NCBI GenBank assembly: GCA_902729315.2
Contig: LR746275.1
Location: 1,520,501 to 1,584,500 of the forward strand
Direction: 5' to 3'
DNA length: 64,000 nt
DNA from: Spirodela intermedia
Taxonomy: Eukaryota > Streptophyta > Magnoliopsida > Alismatales > Araceae
Position numbers and translations under genes: made by a program. This document shows, piece after piece, positions 13,600-24,597 of the stretch (within the stretch, counting starts at the first letter, position 1; each line of letters opens with the position of its first letter). The notes beneath the pieces are model-generated. The model saw only the letters and a program-made list of their open reading frames with translations. It did no database searches and had not been told where the DNA came from.

Positions 13600-14540
13600 C
13601 AATGTATCAACTTTGTGTTACCAAATACTACTATAAACTAAGGTTGATATTTTTGATATTTCAAGTTGGCATTCTAGAGTGAATATATCAAGGTTCATAT
13701 TACTATATCAACTATATTTGTTTGTAGCACATTGAGCTTAATATCTTACCATATGAGAAGTTTGCATTGTACAATAATGTCATATATACAAACTAATATT
13801 TTGTGGTATCTAACTACTATTTTCAAATAGCACAATATGTAAAGATTAATATCTTACTATATGAGATATGTCTCTCAAAAATTTAAATAGAGTAAAGTTG
13901 ATAAACAACTATATCAAGGTCACATTGTAGAATAATATAGAATACTAAGATTGATATTTCAACATGTCAAGTTTACTTTTCAGAATATTATAATACATCA
14001 AAATAAATATGTTATAGGTAAGTCACAAAATGAAGGAATGCATCAATATCCATACTTATGTTAAGTTTACATTATTTAATAGTAAAATAGATTATGTTAA
14101 TATTTCAGTATATCAAAGTTAATTTATAAAGAAGAAGTATTGAATTTAAGTGTTATGGAAAAAATCATTCCATTAAATATCATATTTCATTAAATCAAAA
14201 AATTTGTTGAATAACATTGTATATCATGCATCATATGTCTAGTATATGAATACTTATATTTTGAAGTTATTAATTAAATCAAAGCTCATGTTTTACTACA
14301 AGAAGGGTGATGCTTCAAAAAGAAAAAACAAAATATGCCATGCTTAAGATTGTTACTATTTAAAGAGTCATGTTACAAAACAATGAAATATACCAAGCTT
14401 AATATGCCAATTTATGAAATGTCATATTTCAGATTAATGGAACACATCAACCTTTATGTCTTAATATATAGAACTTATATTACAAAATGAAATTATAGTA
14501 CTCTAGAGGAGTATGTAAATAACTTCATATATTAGGTTGC
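13600..14540. repeat. degenerate tandem array of ~50-55 bp AT-rich units
   Basis: Diverged head-to-tail units share the words TATATCAAG, TTAATATCTTACYATATGAG and TTTACATTGTAGAATA. The clearest run starts at 14331, 14386, 14441 and 14491 (spacings 55, 55, 50), each unit beginning with a variant of AAATATACCAAGCTTAATAT. Earlier related units include TTAATATCTTAC at about 13738 and 13849. There are roughly 15 units with heavy substitution and small indels; the array edges are fuzzy. Confidence 0.7.
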
Positions 14541-15876
14541 TAACCTAATACATAAAAGATAGCACTGAATACATGGGACTTACATTCAAATAAGAGTTGA
14601 TAAATGAAGTCAACTATCTCAATGCATAGAGTATTCATAGCCATATAAAAGTAACATGACTTACTAATCTTATAAATCAGCTAAAACTTTACATTATAAT
14701 CAGTTTAATTTTTTCATCTTTGGGTTTTAGAAATTTTATTTTGCTGTGTTTCATAGAATTTGAATTTCCCCAATTTAACCAGTAAGGACTGTTCTGGTGC
14801 AGCTTGATGGTGTATTACTAGAAGTTACGATGACTTGTGCAAAACCCTTCTTTTATAGTATTTTTATCTTTTCATCTAGATGACGTGGTACATTGATATA
14901 ATTGTGATATCAGTTCCCTATCTTATATTTCAATTATTCAGATTATTCTGACTCCATTATAATGTCATCAAGTGTGAAAATAAGTTGTGGGTAGACTTCT
15001 TAAACTATTAATATTATATTAATAGTTTTCAAGAAAAAGCTTGTGTGAAAGTTTGATTTTGATTCTTCATATTAGATAATAATCCTTATACTTCTCACAC
15101 TCTACGACAGATATATTACCCTATTTGGAATTCAACTATTGTTGATATTTTAAAATCTATTCATCGTCTTGTAGAAGAAACCAACATTTCAACAAATAAA
15201 TCCATTTTCGTCTATTCAAAGTTGCCGCCCTGTTTTTGCACTGGTTTTTAACTTAAACTCGACGAATCTATTCAACTTGCTTGTCCTCTCCAGTTTTAGC
15301 AACTTCTCAAGTCATCCTTCTCACTGCGGTTGAGCAGCTTTATAAAACATTTAGCAGGAAATGGAAGGTCGATAATTTGACAATAAACAGTGAGAAAAAC
15401 AAAACTAATGCAACTATGGGACGAGCCTCAAGAACACCATCTTCTGCTCAAGGAGACAAGAAGAGAACACCTCCAGGGGAAGCAAAGTCTCCTTCTGCAC
15501 AGGCAAGACCAAGAGATGGTGACTTTCATGGGCTCGCCAATCCATCGACATATCTGCATTCTTGATCAGAGAGTATTGAGTTGACTTTGGAGGAACATAC
15601 ATTTTACAGCCCCGCGACAATGAGCTGACCGAGTTCATCAAGGCTTCCACCATTTAAACTTGTGAACAGGCGTGCTCATTTACCACACCCTTCATATTTA
15701 ATGGGAAATTATTTTATTATAGTTTTTTTAATTCTCAGTCTGTAAATTTTAGGGTTTTGGGTAAATACTTCAGTTAAAATTTATCTTGAAGTCTTAAGAT
15801 TACTGTGCATGAGAAGGGGAATAATTGGAATATTCGAGACTGTAAACTATGTGAGAACATTGGTAGTATAAGATCA
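14541..15876. other. intergenic spacer, no gene recognised
   Basis: AT-rich to about 15230, then a less AT-biased block at about 15280-15655 with overlapping open frames on both strands (for example 15281-15565 plus and 15653-15414 minus). None shows a domain that can be named. It could be a fragment of a decayed gene or element. Confidence 0.4.
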
Positions 15877-18280
15877 TTACGCATGAGAAGGAGAGCAGGC
15901 AGGCTGCATAATGCCGGAGGAGATGGGCTTGACATTGGAGAATTCGCAGACTGGTTTGTTGCCCGCCTCGTAGTAGATGTCAACGTCTCGGAGATCAACG
16001 TCGCGGCAGGGGTTGGCGCTGCTGCACATGAGGTTGACCGCGGTCTTCGTGGCCGAAGTGCCCCTTATGTTCCAGAAGTTAACGCTGCTGATGCTCACCC
16101 GAGAAGGAGGCTGCAGTAAGATGGGCATATGAGGACTGTTTGAAGTAGACGCATCTAGAGCGAGAGCGAGAGAGAGAGAGAGAAAGAAAGAAAAATGGTA
16201 TTCACGAAGATCGTGAGACCACTGCAATTGATCTATGTTGCTTTGACCATGCGTAAATGTGTAATTAAATCGATGAGAGACGAAAAGCGAGAGAGAGAGA
16301 GAGAGAGGGAGAGAGGTTGAAGGAAAGAGATAAAGGGATGGAGGGATAATCATGGAGGGAGGATAGGGAAGAGGGAAGGGAGAAACTCATAGAGTCAGAC
16401 CGTGGAGAGAACCTATCTAGTCGTTGCAAGAGAGATGAAGGTAGCAGTAGCGATAGAGATCATCACAAACCCAGGAAGGGGAGTAGGAAGAGAGATAGAG
16501 AGAGAAACGCACCTGGTCATTGCAAGAGAGATGAGGGCAGTAATACTGATCGATGATGATAGGGTTCGCAGCATCCTTCACCACAACATCCTCGAACGTA
16601 ATATTATACGCCGACGACGCGTAATTCGACCTCCATGTCTTGATCCTTACCCCGTTCTGCGTCCCTTGTACGGTGCAGTTCTTCACCGTGATGTTCTTCA
16701 CGTCCTCCTCCTTCTCGTACCTCCCCAAACTGCCCACGCTAATCCCGTGCCCCGGCCCGCAGGTGACGTTGACCACCAGGAGCCCGGCGGCGCCGGGCCC
16801 CACGGAGACGCAGTCGTCGCCGCTGCGCACGGTGGAGTGGGCGACAGTGATGTCGCTGGAGCGTGTGATGTGGACGCCGTCGGTGTTGGGACTGTCCGCC
16901 GGCGAGGTGACGGTGAGGAACTGGGCAGTGATGTGCTCAGAGTCTGATATCAGAATGTGGAAGAACTTGCTGTCAATGGAGGAGATCCCGTCGATGGTCG
17001 CCCACTTGACAAAGCTGAATCTCACCGACTGTGAGAAGCAGAAGAAGAAGAAAACATTCATTGGTGTTGACTTGGAATTATATCTTGTAAAAACTCTATA
17101 GAGCATTATGTTTCGACGAAGCTGAATCTCACAGACTACGAGAAGGAGAAAAAAAATGTCCGACGTTGATTTAGAATTATCATGTGAAAATCTGTAGAAC
17201 ATTATGTTTTGATGTAGCTGAATCTCGCCGACTATGGACAGAAAAAGCATTTATCGTTGATCTAGAATTATCCCATAAAAACTGTGTAGAACACTCAGTT
17301 TTGATGTCGTTGAATCTCACGGACTATGAGAAGAGAAAAAACATCAGGCGTTGTCTTAGAATTATCCCATAAAAACTGAGTAGAACATTCTGTTTTGATG
17401 CAGCTCAATCTCACGGACTAAGAGAAGAAGAGAAAAAACATAAGGCGTTGACTTAGAATTATTCCATGAAACAGAACATTCTGTTTTGATCTATCTGAAT
17501 CTCACTGACGATGAGAAGAAGAGAAAAAACATCGGGCTTGACTTAGAATTATCCTGTAAAAACTGTGGAACATTATGTTTTGATGTACCTGAATCCCAGC
17601 AACTATGGAAAAGAAAAAAAGCAACGGTCTTTGACGTAGAATTATCCTTTAAAGACCCCGTAGGACATTCTGTTTGGGTGTAAATGAATCTCACGGATCA
17701 TGAAAAGAAGGAAAAAATATCGGTCGTTGACTTGGAATTATCCTGTAAAGACTACGTAGAACATTATATTTTGATATAGGTGAAACTCACCGATAATGAA
17801 AACAGGAAAAAAATCCATCGTTGACTTAGGATTACTCACTACGGGGGGGATTCTACATTTGGAGGCGCCGGTGCAGCCGCCGCGAGACCAGGCGGTGGCT
17901 CCTTGGCCGTCGAAGGTCCCGCCGCCATTCACGGTGAGCTGGTCAATGCTCTCGAAGCTTATCCAGTACTCATCGGAGAAGGCGGCGGGGTCAGCGGGGG
18001 CCTTCACCGTCCCCTCTAACCGGAAAGTCATCGGCCCTTTGCAGGGGCCCCTCAGGGCCACCGGCCCCACGAGGAAGTTCCCGGCGGGGACGAGCACAGC
18101 GGTAACGCCGTCGCTGAAGCAGGCGGCGGCCCAGGCAGCGAGCACCGCGCCGGCGGCGTCGCTCCGGCCGTCAGCAATGGCGCCGAAGTCCTTGACGTTG
18201 AGGGCCCCGCCGGAGGCCGACCATGCAGACAGCAAGAACGCGGCGGTGCAAAGGAGGCTCGCGGTGGCGGAGTTCGCCAT
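15877..18280 (-). CDS. polygalacturonase (glycoside hydrolase family 28), three exons
   Basis: Exons on the minus strand are 18280-17840, 17028-16513 and 16110-15877, all joining in phase 0, giving about 396 residues, the usual plant length. The first ~25 residues form a signal peptide ending near SASGGA, then NVKDFGAIADG as in secreted plant polygalacturonases. All four GH28 active-site motifs are present: SPNTDGVH, SGDDCVSVG, GPGHGISVGSLG and NGVRIKTW. The C-terminus has paired cysteines (NLMCSSANPCRDV and KPVCEF). The enzyme should hydrolyse homogalacturonan in the cell wall; whether it acts in exo or endo mode is not certain. The donor after residue 147 is GTGAGT and the acceptor before SVRFSFVKW is TTCTCACAG. 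Intron 1 is an unusual tandem array (see separate entry). Reading frames are intact and the gene looks functional. Confidence 0.93.
17014..17839 (-). repeat. ~92-bp tandem repeats filling polygalacturonase intron 1
   Basis: Nine copies of a unit keyed by a CTGAATCTCAC-like word (plus strand) start at about 17014, 17121, 17217, 17309, 17403, 17494, 17588, 17683 and 17779, spacing 91-107 bp. The 17014 copy is the real edge of exon 2 with its splice acceptor; the other eight are intronic. The intron's first bases after the donor also fit the unit (AATCCTAAGTCAACG against AATTCTAAGTCAACG), so the array runs from donor to acceptor. Confidence 0.92.
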
Positions 18281-20620
18281 CTTCTTCTTGCAAGCGACGG
18301 CGGAGGGTTCCGTTCCTCCATGAAAGCTTCAGTCTTGTAGGCCCTCCGCCACCGCCGTATCGGTGCATATGTAGAAAGACGATCTCACAGGATCCCGCCG
18401 CCGTCGGAGTTTAGCAGCAAGATGATATCCTTCCAAAATGCCGGGGAAATGTCCCTCTAAAATTAAGTCAATTGTACTAATAATAATTATGCCCATTCCA
18501 GTTTCCGGGTCAACGATATCTAGAATCTAGTGGACCGCTGCGAGACCGCCACATGGCCACATGCTTACGTCAAATAGGGAATCATCATAACTTGGTTGGA
18601 GTATTCTAGTAAGATGTACAACAATGTGAGCTGCTGGGAATCGTTTCGTTTTCTTTTTTCAAGAATATAATAAAAAATCAGCAACTTTCCTCAAAGATTA
18701 AGGCTTTTATTATTGTAGTGGCATATGACACCTTGTCTATTAAAAATATATGTATTCATTTTTGGAGGTTAATATGCATATTTTTTCATTATTTCATATA
18801 AATTAGAATAATTGCAATACATTCACAAATAATCTGTAAATTAGTATTTAGTTGACTGCTCAAGGACTAGCCACCTCTGTACTTTGGCTGATCATGATTG
18901 CATAAGATACCATAAAATTTTATGGTTATGCCTAAAAATATAGAACAATTCAAATATAAAATATTTTTCATAAAAATAAAATATACTTTTTATTAAAATA
19001 AAATTTTGGATTCATCCAATTTTAGGAATTATTTTTCAAGTCATTATGGTTTAGTTTCCAAGGTGATTAAGGAATTGTTGTTGATGCTTTTGATGATTTT
19101 TAATTTAAGGCATATGGGATTTAATTTTTGGATCCAAGATAAAATAATATCGGATCTCTTTAAAACAGGATCCGAAAATTAAATGAAATGAACCGTGATC
19201 AGGTCCATTTTGTACCCGACCCATTTATTGGAGCAATAAAGAAGAAAAAATATATATCTTTATCTCTTAAACGGCTGATAATGAGAAAGAAAATAGAAGT
19301 TTAGGGCGATCCACTTCATCTGCACTGATGCTGTTGATCATCCTAACAAAGAGAAGAATGATATGATTCTACATGCCCCTCACATCTGATCACTAAGGAA
19401 TAAGATAGAGATTGAGAAGTGAACAAGAAGAAGAAAGGGAAGAAGAGAAGATCAGCCATTCTCCATGCACCTCGCATCTGATTGCAAGGGAAGGAAAAAG
19501 ATCAAGAAGAGAATGAGAAGAAGCAAGGAAAGATCAAGAACAAAATAAGGCAAAGCAAGGAAAGATCAAAAAGGTCAACCATTTTCCATGCCACTAACCT
19601 TTAATTAAGATTGAAAAAGCAAAGGAGAACAAAGGACCATCCATCTTTCATCCCACTCAATTATCATGGAGATAGAAGAGGAAGAGGAGAAGAGATAACC
19701 ATCACTCTATAGTGCTCAAATTTGATCGAGCTTGGAGATGAGAATGTGTGAAAAAAAAGTTGCACAAACATATGATCAACAAATCAAAATCTTTGACCCA
19801 AGCTTGTATAAAGAATGAATCATTGTAAACTTGGGTAAGTTTTACAATTTCATTCAATTTAATTATTGAAATTCTATATTTTCTTAGAACGTAGAATCTA
19901 AAAAGAGAAAAGTAAAACATTTCTCTAGTTTGGACACCTTAGAGGTATGAATCAATGATTCTATGATAGAATTCTGAGTTGGCTAAAGCTGTTAAATCAG
20001 TGTGGAAGTACTAAGAAATCAATTGAATATAAAGACTAAATTCTTAAAATGTAGAAGCAGGTCAACAAGACAAAACCACTATAAAATTGCAGTGTAATTT
20101 TCTTGATGATTACCACATGGAAGAATATTATCTAGATATTTAAGTTTGATTAAAAAAAGAAAATATTATCAGTTCACCCCCTTCTTAATAATTTTTAGTC
20201 AAAATTAGTCCATCTTCTTTACGTCCCAAAATTTTAATTAAATATAGATGAAAAAAATATAAAGGATTTAAGTAGAACTTTATGTAGGAACCTAGAATCC
20301 AATATTTTGTCACATTGCTTCCTAGAAGTATATACTTTATGTACCATTGACTAGTCAAATGGCGTTATCATCCTAATTACATTTTAAAAAATATCACTAA
20401 TGTTCTAAGCAAATATCAATCTTCATTCATCAAGAAAATTACCTTGCATGATCCCAATGTCCAGTGTAAGTGTCAACAATTGTTCTCGGGTCGAGTCTTA
20501 ACCAATGAAATGGGTCTTATTATTCAATAATTTCTTGAAATAGGGTATTTCAATTTAATTCTAAAGTTTATTAAAGCATAAAATAATAACTAAATTAAAT
20601 TATCAACCCCCCCGCCCCCC
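18281..20620. other. intergenic spacer between polygalacturonase and PPR genes
   Basis: The two genes are divergent, so both promoters must lie here. Most of it is AT-rich. At about 19360-19730 a purine-rich block repeats a motif related to CCATTCTCCATGCACCTC followed by GATCA and AAGAAG runs, at roughly 19364, 19453, 19576, 19636 and 19698; this looks like a diverged local repeat. No gene was found. Confidence 0.5.
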
Positions 20621-20630
20621 CATATAAAAA
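20621..20630 (+). promoter_or_regulatory. possible TATA box of the PPR gene
   Basis: CATATAAAAA lies about 60 bases before the PPR start codon at 20687, directly after a C-rich run (20607-20620). Position and sequence fit a plant TATA box with a short leader, but there is no transcript evidence. Confidence 0.35.
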
Positions 20631-20686
20631 AATTAGCTCTCCACGCGCAGCACAGGGGAACCTCGGACGATGCGTCTCTTCCCTTC

Positions 20687-23059
20687 ATGGATGTGCCGTC
20701 GACCACCAATAACTGGAAGCACACCGCCGTCTTCTCCCCCCCGACTCCTGGCCGGCCGCCGCCGGTCAAGCGCAAGCGGTGGGCGCCCTCCTCTTCGCCG
20801 CGCCGCGGCTGCCGCTGCTCGGGGGGGAGCCGCTCCGGCGCCTACGAAAGCAACGTCCTGCTCTCCGCCGCCGCCAAGCGGGGGCCCCTCGATGGCGCTC
20901 TGCAGCTCTTCTTCCTCCTCCGTGACCGCGACACCGTCACCTGGAACACCGCCATCTCCGCTTGCCTGCGCCACCGCCGCCCGCGGGCTGCCCTGGAGCT
21001 GTTCGCCGAGATGCTCCTCTCAGGCAGGCACCCTCCGGACTCCATCACCCTCCGGAGCGCCCTCAGGGCCTGCGCAGACATGGAGGAACTCGAACTCCTG
21101 TCGCAGATCCACGGATATATCACCAAGATAGAAGCTTTCCCCGACGAGGATATGGCAGTGCTTTATACTTGCATGGTTGATTTGTATTGGGAGCTGGGTA
21201 ACCCGAAGTTGGCACGCCAATTGTTCGATGGAATTTCCCACAAGGATGTCGTCGCATTCACCTCGATGATGACGAACTGCAGCCGCGCAGGTGAGTACGA
21301 GGAAGCTCTGAGGATCTTCAGGGAGATGGTGGAAGGTGGCTACGCGGAGATTAATGGGTACGCCCTCTCCGCTGCTCTCCGCGCCTGTGCTGGTCTCCTC
21401 TGTGAATCTTCAGGCAGACAAGTTCATGCCGGCGTGATCAAATCGTCCCTCGGATCAGATGTCGTCGTTGGGACGGCGCTGGTCGATCTGTATTCCAAGT
21501 GCGGGGACATGACCTCTGCAAAATCTGCCTTCTCTTCCATATCCGAGCCCAATACAGCCGCTTGGAACGCTTTAATGGACGGCTGCTCCATGGGTGGCCA
21601 TGAAGCCGTGAGGCTGTTCTCCAGGATGAGGCTGAAGGAGGTCAATCTGGACCGTACGACCCTGGCAATTGTTCTCCGGGCTTGCCGGGATTCCAGCTTG
21701 CGGACGATCCAGCAGCTGCATGGATTGATCTTGAAGGAATCGACGGGAAGCATGGATTCGTACATTGGGACAGCCCTGTTCCAGAATTACCTGGCCTGTG
21801 GCTGCTTCCACCATGCACGCAAGCTGTTCGACGAAATACCTGGCAAAGACTCCGTGCATTTCAACTTGGGGATTTCAGAGTACGCTCAAAGGGGACATCT
21901 GGAAGAAGCCGTTGACTTGCTGTTTGGGAGTATTGAAGCAGCGGATGAGCTGAATGGTGGAGCTATAACTCCCCTTGTGTCAGCTGTAAACGATCTGAAA
22001 CTGGGGAGGCAGTTTCATGGCCTCGCTACTAAATTTGGACTCGATGCTGGGAGCAATGAGCTCCTTGGCAGCGCCCTCATCTCAATGTACATGAAATTCC
22101 GCTGCCAGGATGAAGCAACCCAACTCTTTCATGACATTGATTCACCAGATGTAGTCTCCTGGACTTGTTTAATCTCCGGTTTGTCCAAGATTGGGGAAAC
22201 CCGTGAAGGGCTGAATCTCTATTTCAAAATGGTCTCAGAGGGATCTCTACTTCTCCCAAACTACTACACCTTCTCATGCCTCCTTCGAGCTTGTGCCAGC
22301 CTCCTTGCCGTGGAAGAAGGTAAGCAGATCCACGCCCAGCTCATCAAATCACATCCTTCTCCGTGTGATGCCCATGTTCTGAATTCTTTGCTGGATATGT
22401 ACGCCAAATGTGGGTATATTGCGGAGGCCAAGGACATATTCAAGAGAATCAAAGAGCCCGACTTGGCTGTGTGGAATGCCATGATCCATGGCCTCGCCCG
22501 TCACGGCTTTGCCGATGAAACGATGGAGCTGTTCCATGAGTTATTGGCGCAGAGAGATCTGAAGCCGAATAACATAACTTTTCTTGGAGTCCTATCAGCC
22601 TGCGCCCATGGGGGATTGGTTGAGGAGGGCTACCGATGGTTCAGATCAATTGAGAGGCCTTCTGTGGATCACTACTCATGCATGATCAACATGGTGGCCC
22701 GGGCAGGGCGGCTCAAGGAGGCAACAGGCCTCCTCAGAGAGATGCCCTTCGAGCCCAATGAATACATCTGGGCTTCACTGCTGGCGGCTAGCTGTGTTCA
22801 TCAGGATCCCGAGCTGGGGCAGTACTCAGCAAAGCGTCTCCTGGAGTTGAATCCAAGAGATGCCGGCGCTTACATAGCCCTCTCAAATCTGTATGCTGCT
22901 GCAAGTCAATGGAGCGAGGTGAAGAGACTGAGGAAGATGATGAGGGAACAGGGGATAAGAAAAGGCCCTGGTTTGAGTTGGCTAAGGGTCAGTCAGGCAT
23001 CTCATGTTTTTGTGGCAGGTGAGGACGCCCACCACAGGCATCCAAATCGAAGCCCATAA
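20687..23059 (+). CDS. pentatricopeptide repeat protein, PLS class with E-type C-terminus
   Basis: Intronless gene of 790 residues. After an Arg/Pro/Ser-rich N-terminus of about 70 residues (a plausible organelle presequence) the protein is an array of PLS-type PPR motifs, shown by recurring phrases such as TVTWNTAISACLR, TALVDLYSKCGDM, NTAAWNALMDGCS, TFSCLLRACASL, NSLLDMYAKCGYI and LAVWNAMIHGLARHG. The C-terminus reads MPFEPNEYIWASLLAA, then YIALSNLYAAASQW, GIRKGPGLSWLRV and HVFVAGED, which are the E motif and the beginning of E+. It stops before any DYW deaminase domain. Such proteins usually bind specific organellar RNAs and take part in C-to-U editing or other processing, recruiting a deaminase in trans. 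The RNA target and the ortholog are not known. Mitochondrial or plastid location is not settled. Confidence 0.93.
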   Translation: MDVPSTTNNWKHTAVFSPPTPGRPPPVKRKRWAPSSSPRRGCRCSGGSRSGAYESNVLLSAAAKRGPLDGALQLFFLLRDRDTVTWNTAISACLRHRRPRAALELFAEMLLSGRHPPDSITLRSALRACADMEELELLSQIHGYITKIEAFPDEDMAVLYTCMVDLYWELGNPKLARQLFDGISHKDVVAFTSMMTNCSRAGEYEEALRIFREMVEGGYAEINGYALSAALRACAGLLCESSGRQVHAGVIKSSLGSDVVVGTALVDLYSKCGDMTSAKSAFSSISEPNTAAWNALMDGCSMGGHEAVRLFSRMRLKEVNLDRTTLAIVLRACRDSSLRTIQQLHGLILKESTGSMDSYIGTALFQNYLACGCFHHARKLFDEIPGKDSVHFNLGISEYAQRGHLEEAVDLLFGSIEAADELNGGAITPLVSAVNDLKLGRQFHGLATKFGLDAGSNELLGSALISMYMKFRCQDEATQLFHDIDSPDVVSWTCLISGLSKIGETREGLNLYFKMVSEGSLLLPNYYTFSCLLRACASLLAVEEGKQIHAQLIKSHPSPCDAHVLNSLLDMYAKCGYIAEAKDIFKRIKEPDLAVWNAMIHGLARHGFADETMELFHELLAQRDLKPNNITFLGVLSACAHGGLVEEGYRWFRSIERPSVDHYSCMINMVARAGRLKEATGLLREMPFEPNEYIWASLLAASCVHQDPELGQYSAKRLLELNPRDAGAYIALSNLYAAASQWSEVKRLRKMMREQGIRKGPGLSWLRVSQASHVFVAGEDAHHRHPNRSP

Positions 23060-24106
23060 ATTTTCTGCCTCTGTTTATGTAAATTTCTTGGGGAGATTGA
23101 GACTTGGGTCCAGGGAAACTTTGTACAGAGGATTAAGCGGCTGGCATTATTCTTGATGAAGAAAAGATTATGGTTCTAGTGACTTAAAATGGGAACTCAT
23201 GCAATCCGGAGCAGATGAAAATGCGTCAGATGGCGGATATATTTCTTGCTGAAGAACACTTTCTGGTAGTGAAAACCGGAAATACTCAGTGGTTGAGGAT
23301 GGGTCAGATGACTGATATATTTCTATCTGAATAGCAGCAGTTTCTGGCTCTGATGAGCGCAGATGAGAAATTATGAGATCAGAGTGGGTGAAGATGGGTC
23401 AGATTGCTGATGAGAGGTGGATGGAAGGATTGATTTAGGAGGAGAGTCCATTAGAGGGAACAGAACTGGTGAATTTGGATCACATTAACATCATATGGTC
23501 TGCAACTACCCATCTTTTGATAGAAATCCATCTATGATGCACCTTTGGCAGAAAACGTTTGATCTTCCGGCCAAGGAATGTAAGATTTACGGCATGTTTG
23601 CTCTCAAATCCCATGCGGAAGCATTTGCTAGAAGAGCAAAACTCTTTCTTTTGCTAGGCCTGTCAGCCTGCTGGTACCAATTGGCTTGGATGGCGTTGAG
23701 TGCAAAGGTAGACCCTTATGAAGCCCAGCTTGGCCCTTATATGTACCTCTAACACACACACACACAGACTGTGTGGGTAATCATGTGCCAAGCGCAAGAC
23801 AATCTCCCTTGACACTTTCAGTCATGTCATGTATGAATTCCAGGAAAAGCATGGGATCTGTTGAGTATAAACACTTCAGGCAAGCCTCTCAAGGGCTCCA
23901 CTCTGTGCCCTTCTGTAAATGTGCCCAATTTACTTCAAAATAATTTTCATTAATTAAAAAGTCGAAGTATTGACATATATTATTAACTATAATTGTTCAT
24001 ATGAAGCATAGACCCATAAAGTTGAAGTCTTTACTCAAGGGGTTGGAGAAGGGGGAGGTAGGAAGGAGTGGGTGAATAGGTGTTGACCTGCACTTAAAGC
24101 AGGGAG

Positions 24107-24156
<50 letters not shown>

Positions 24157-24597
24157 AATTTTAGGTGAATTAATATTCGTATTATTTGGTTGGATAAAAA
24201 AAAAAATCGATTTTACTGAAGTTAATTGGGTCTCTCTTGTTGTTGTTGCATAATTTTAGGAGACTTAAAATGGGAAAGTTTAAATGATAAGGGCATATAT
24301 AAATTAAATAATTAATTGAACCCAATTATTTATATTTTTTTTCATAAAAGCTTGCATTTAATATGTTATAAAAATGAATTTTTACTCTATTATAGTGTAA
24401 AAAAATTAAAGACTGGGCGCAAAAATTGTGTTTTTAATAGTAAATAGGGGCTCAAATTTCCATATACCTGTATCGCACAGGGAGAGCAGCAGTTCGCCAC
24501 ATAAGGGGAGACGAAGGAGGCCGGCTGTCTGCCTGAGCGTCGCCTGCACGAAGAACCTGAGCGTTAAGTAGAGAACAGAGAGGAGGATTGATTGTGG
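23060..24597. other. PPR 3' flank and Romo1 5' flank
   Basis: Near 23210-23420 the sequence repeats phrases such as ATGGGTCAGATGACTGATA and ATTTCTTGCTGAAGAAC, a weak local duplication in the PPR 3' region. An open frame at 23495-23752 has no recognisable domain. A perfect (GA)n run lies at 24111-24152. The last ~150 bases before 24598 are the probable promoter and leader of the Romo1-family gene. Confidence 0.5.
24111..24152. repeat. (GA)n microsatellite
   Basis: A 42-base perfect GA dinucleotide run about 450 bp upstream of the Romo1-family start codon. Confidence 0.98.

Noticed and set aside
16402-17101. Plus-strand open frames opposite the polygalacturonase exon
   Set aside because: Shadow frames of the GC-rich minus-strand exon 2, which carries all GH28 motifs.
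20633-21126. Minus-strand frames opposite the PPR 5' end
   Set aside because: Shadows of the GC-rich PPR coding sequence; no domains.
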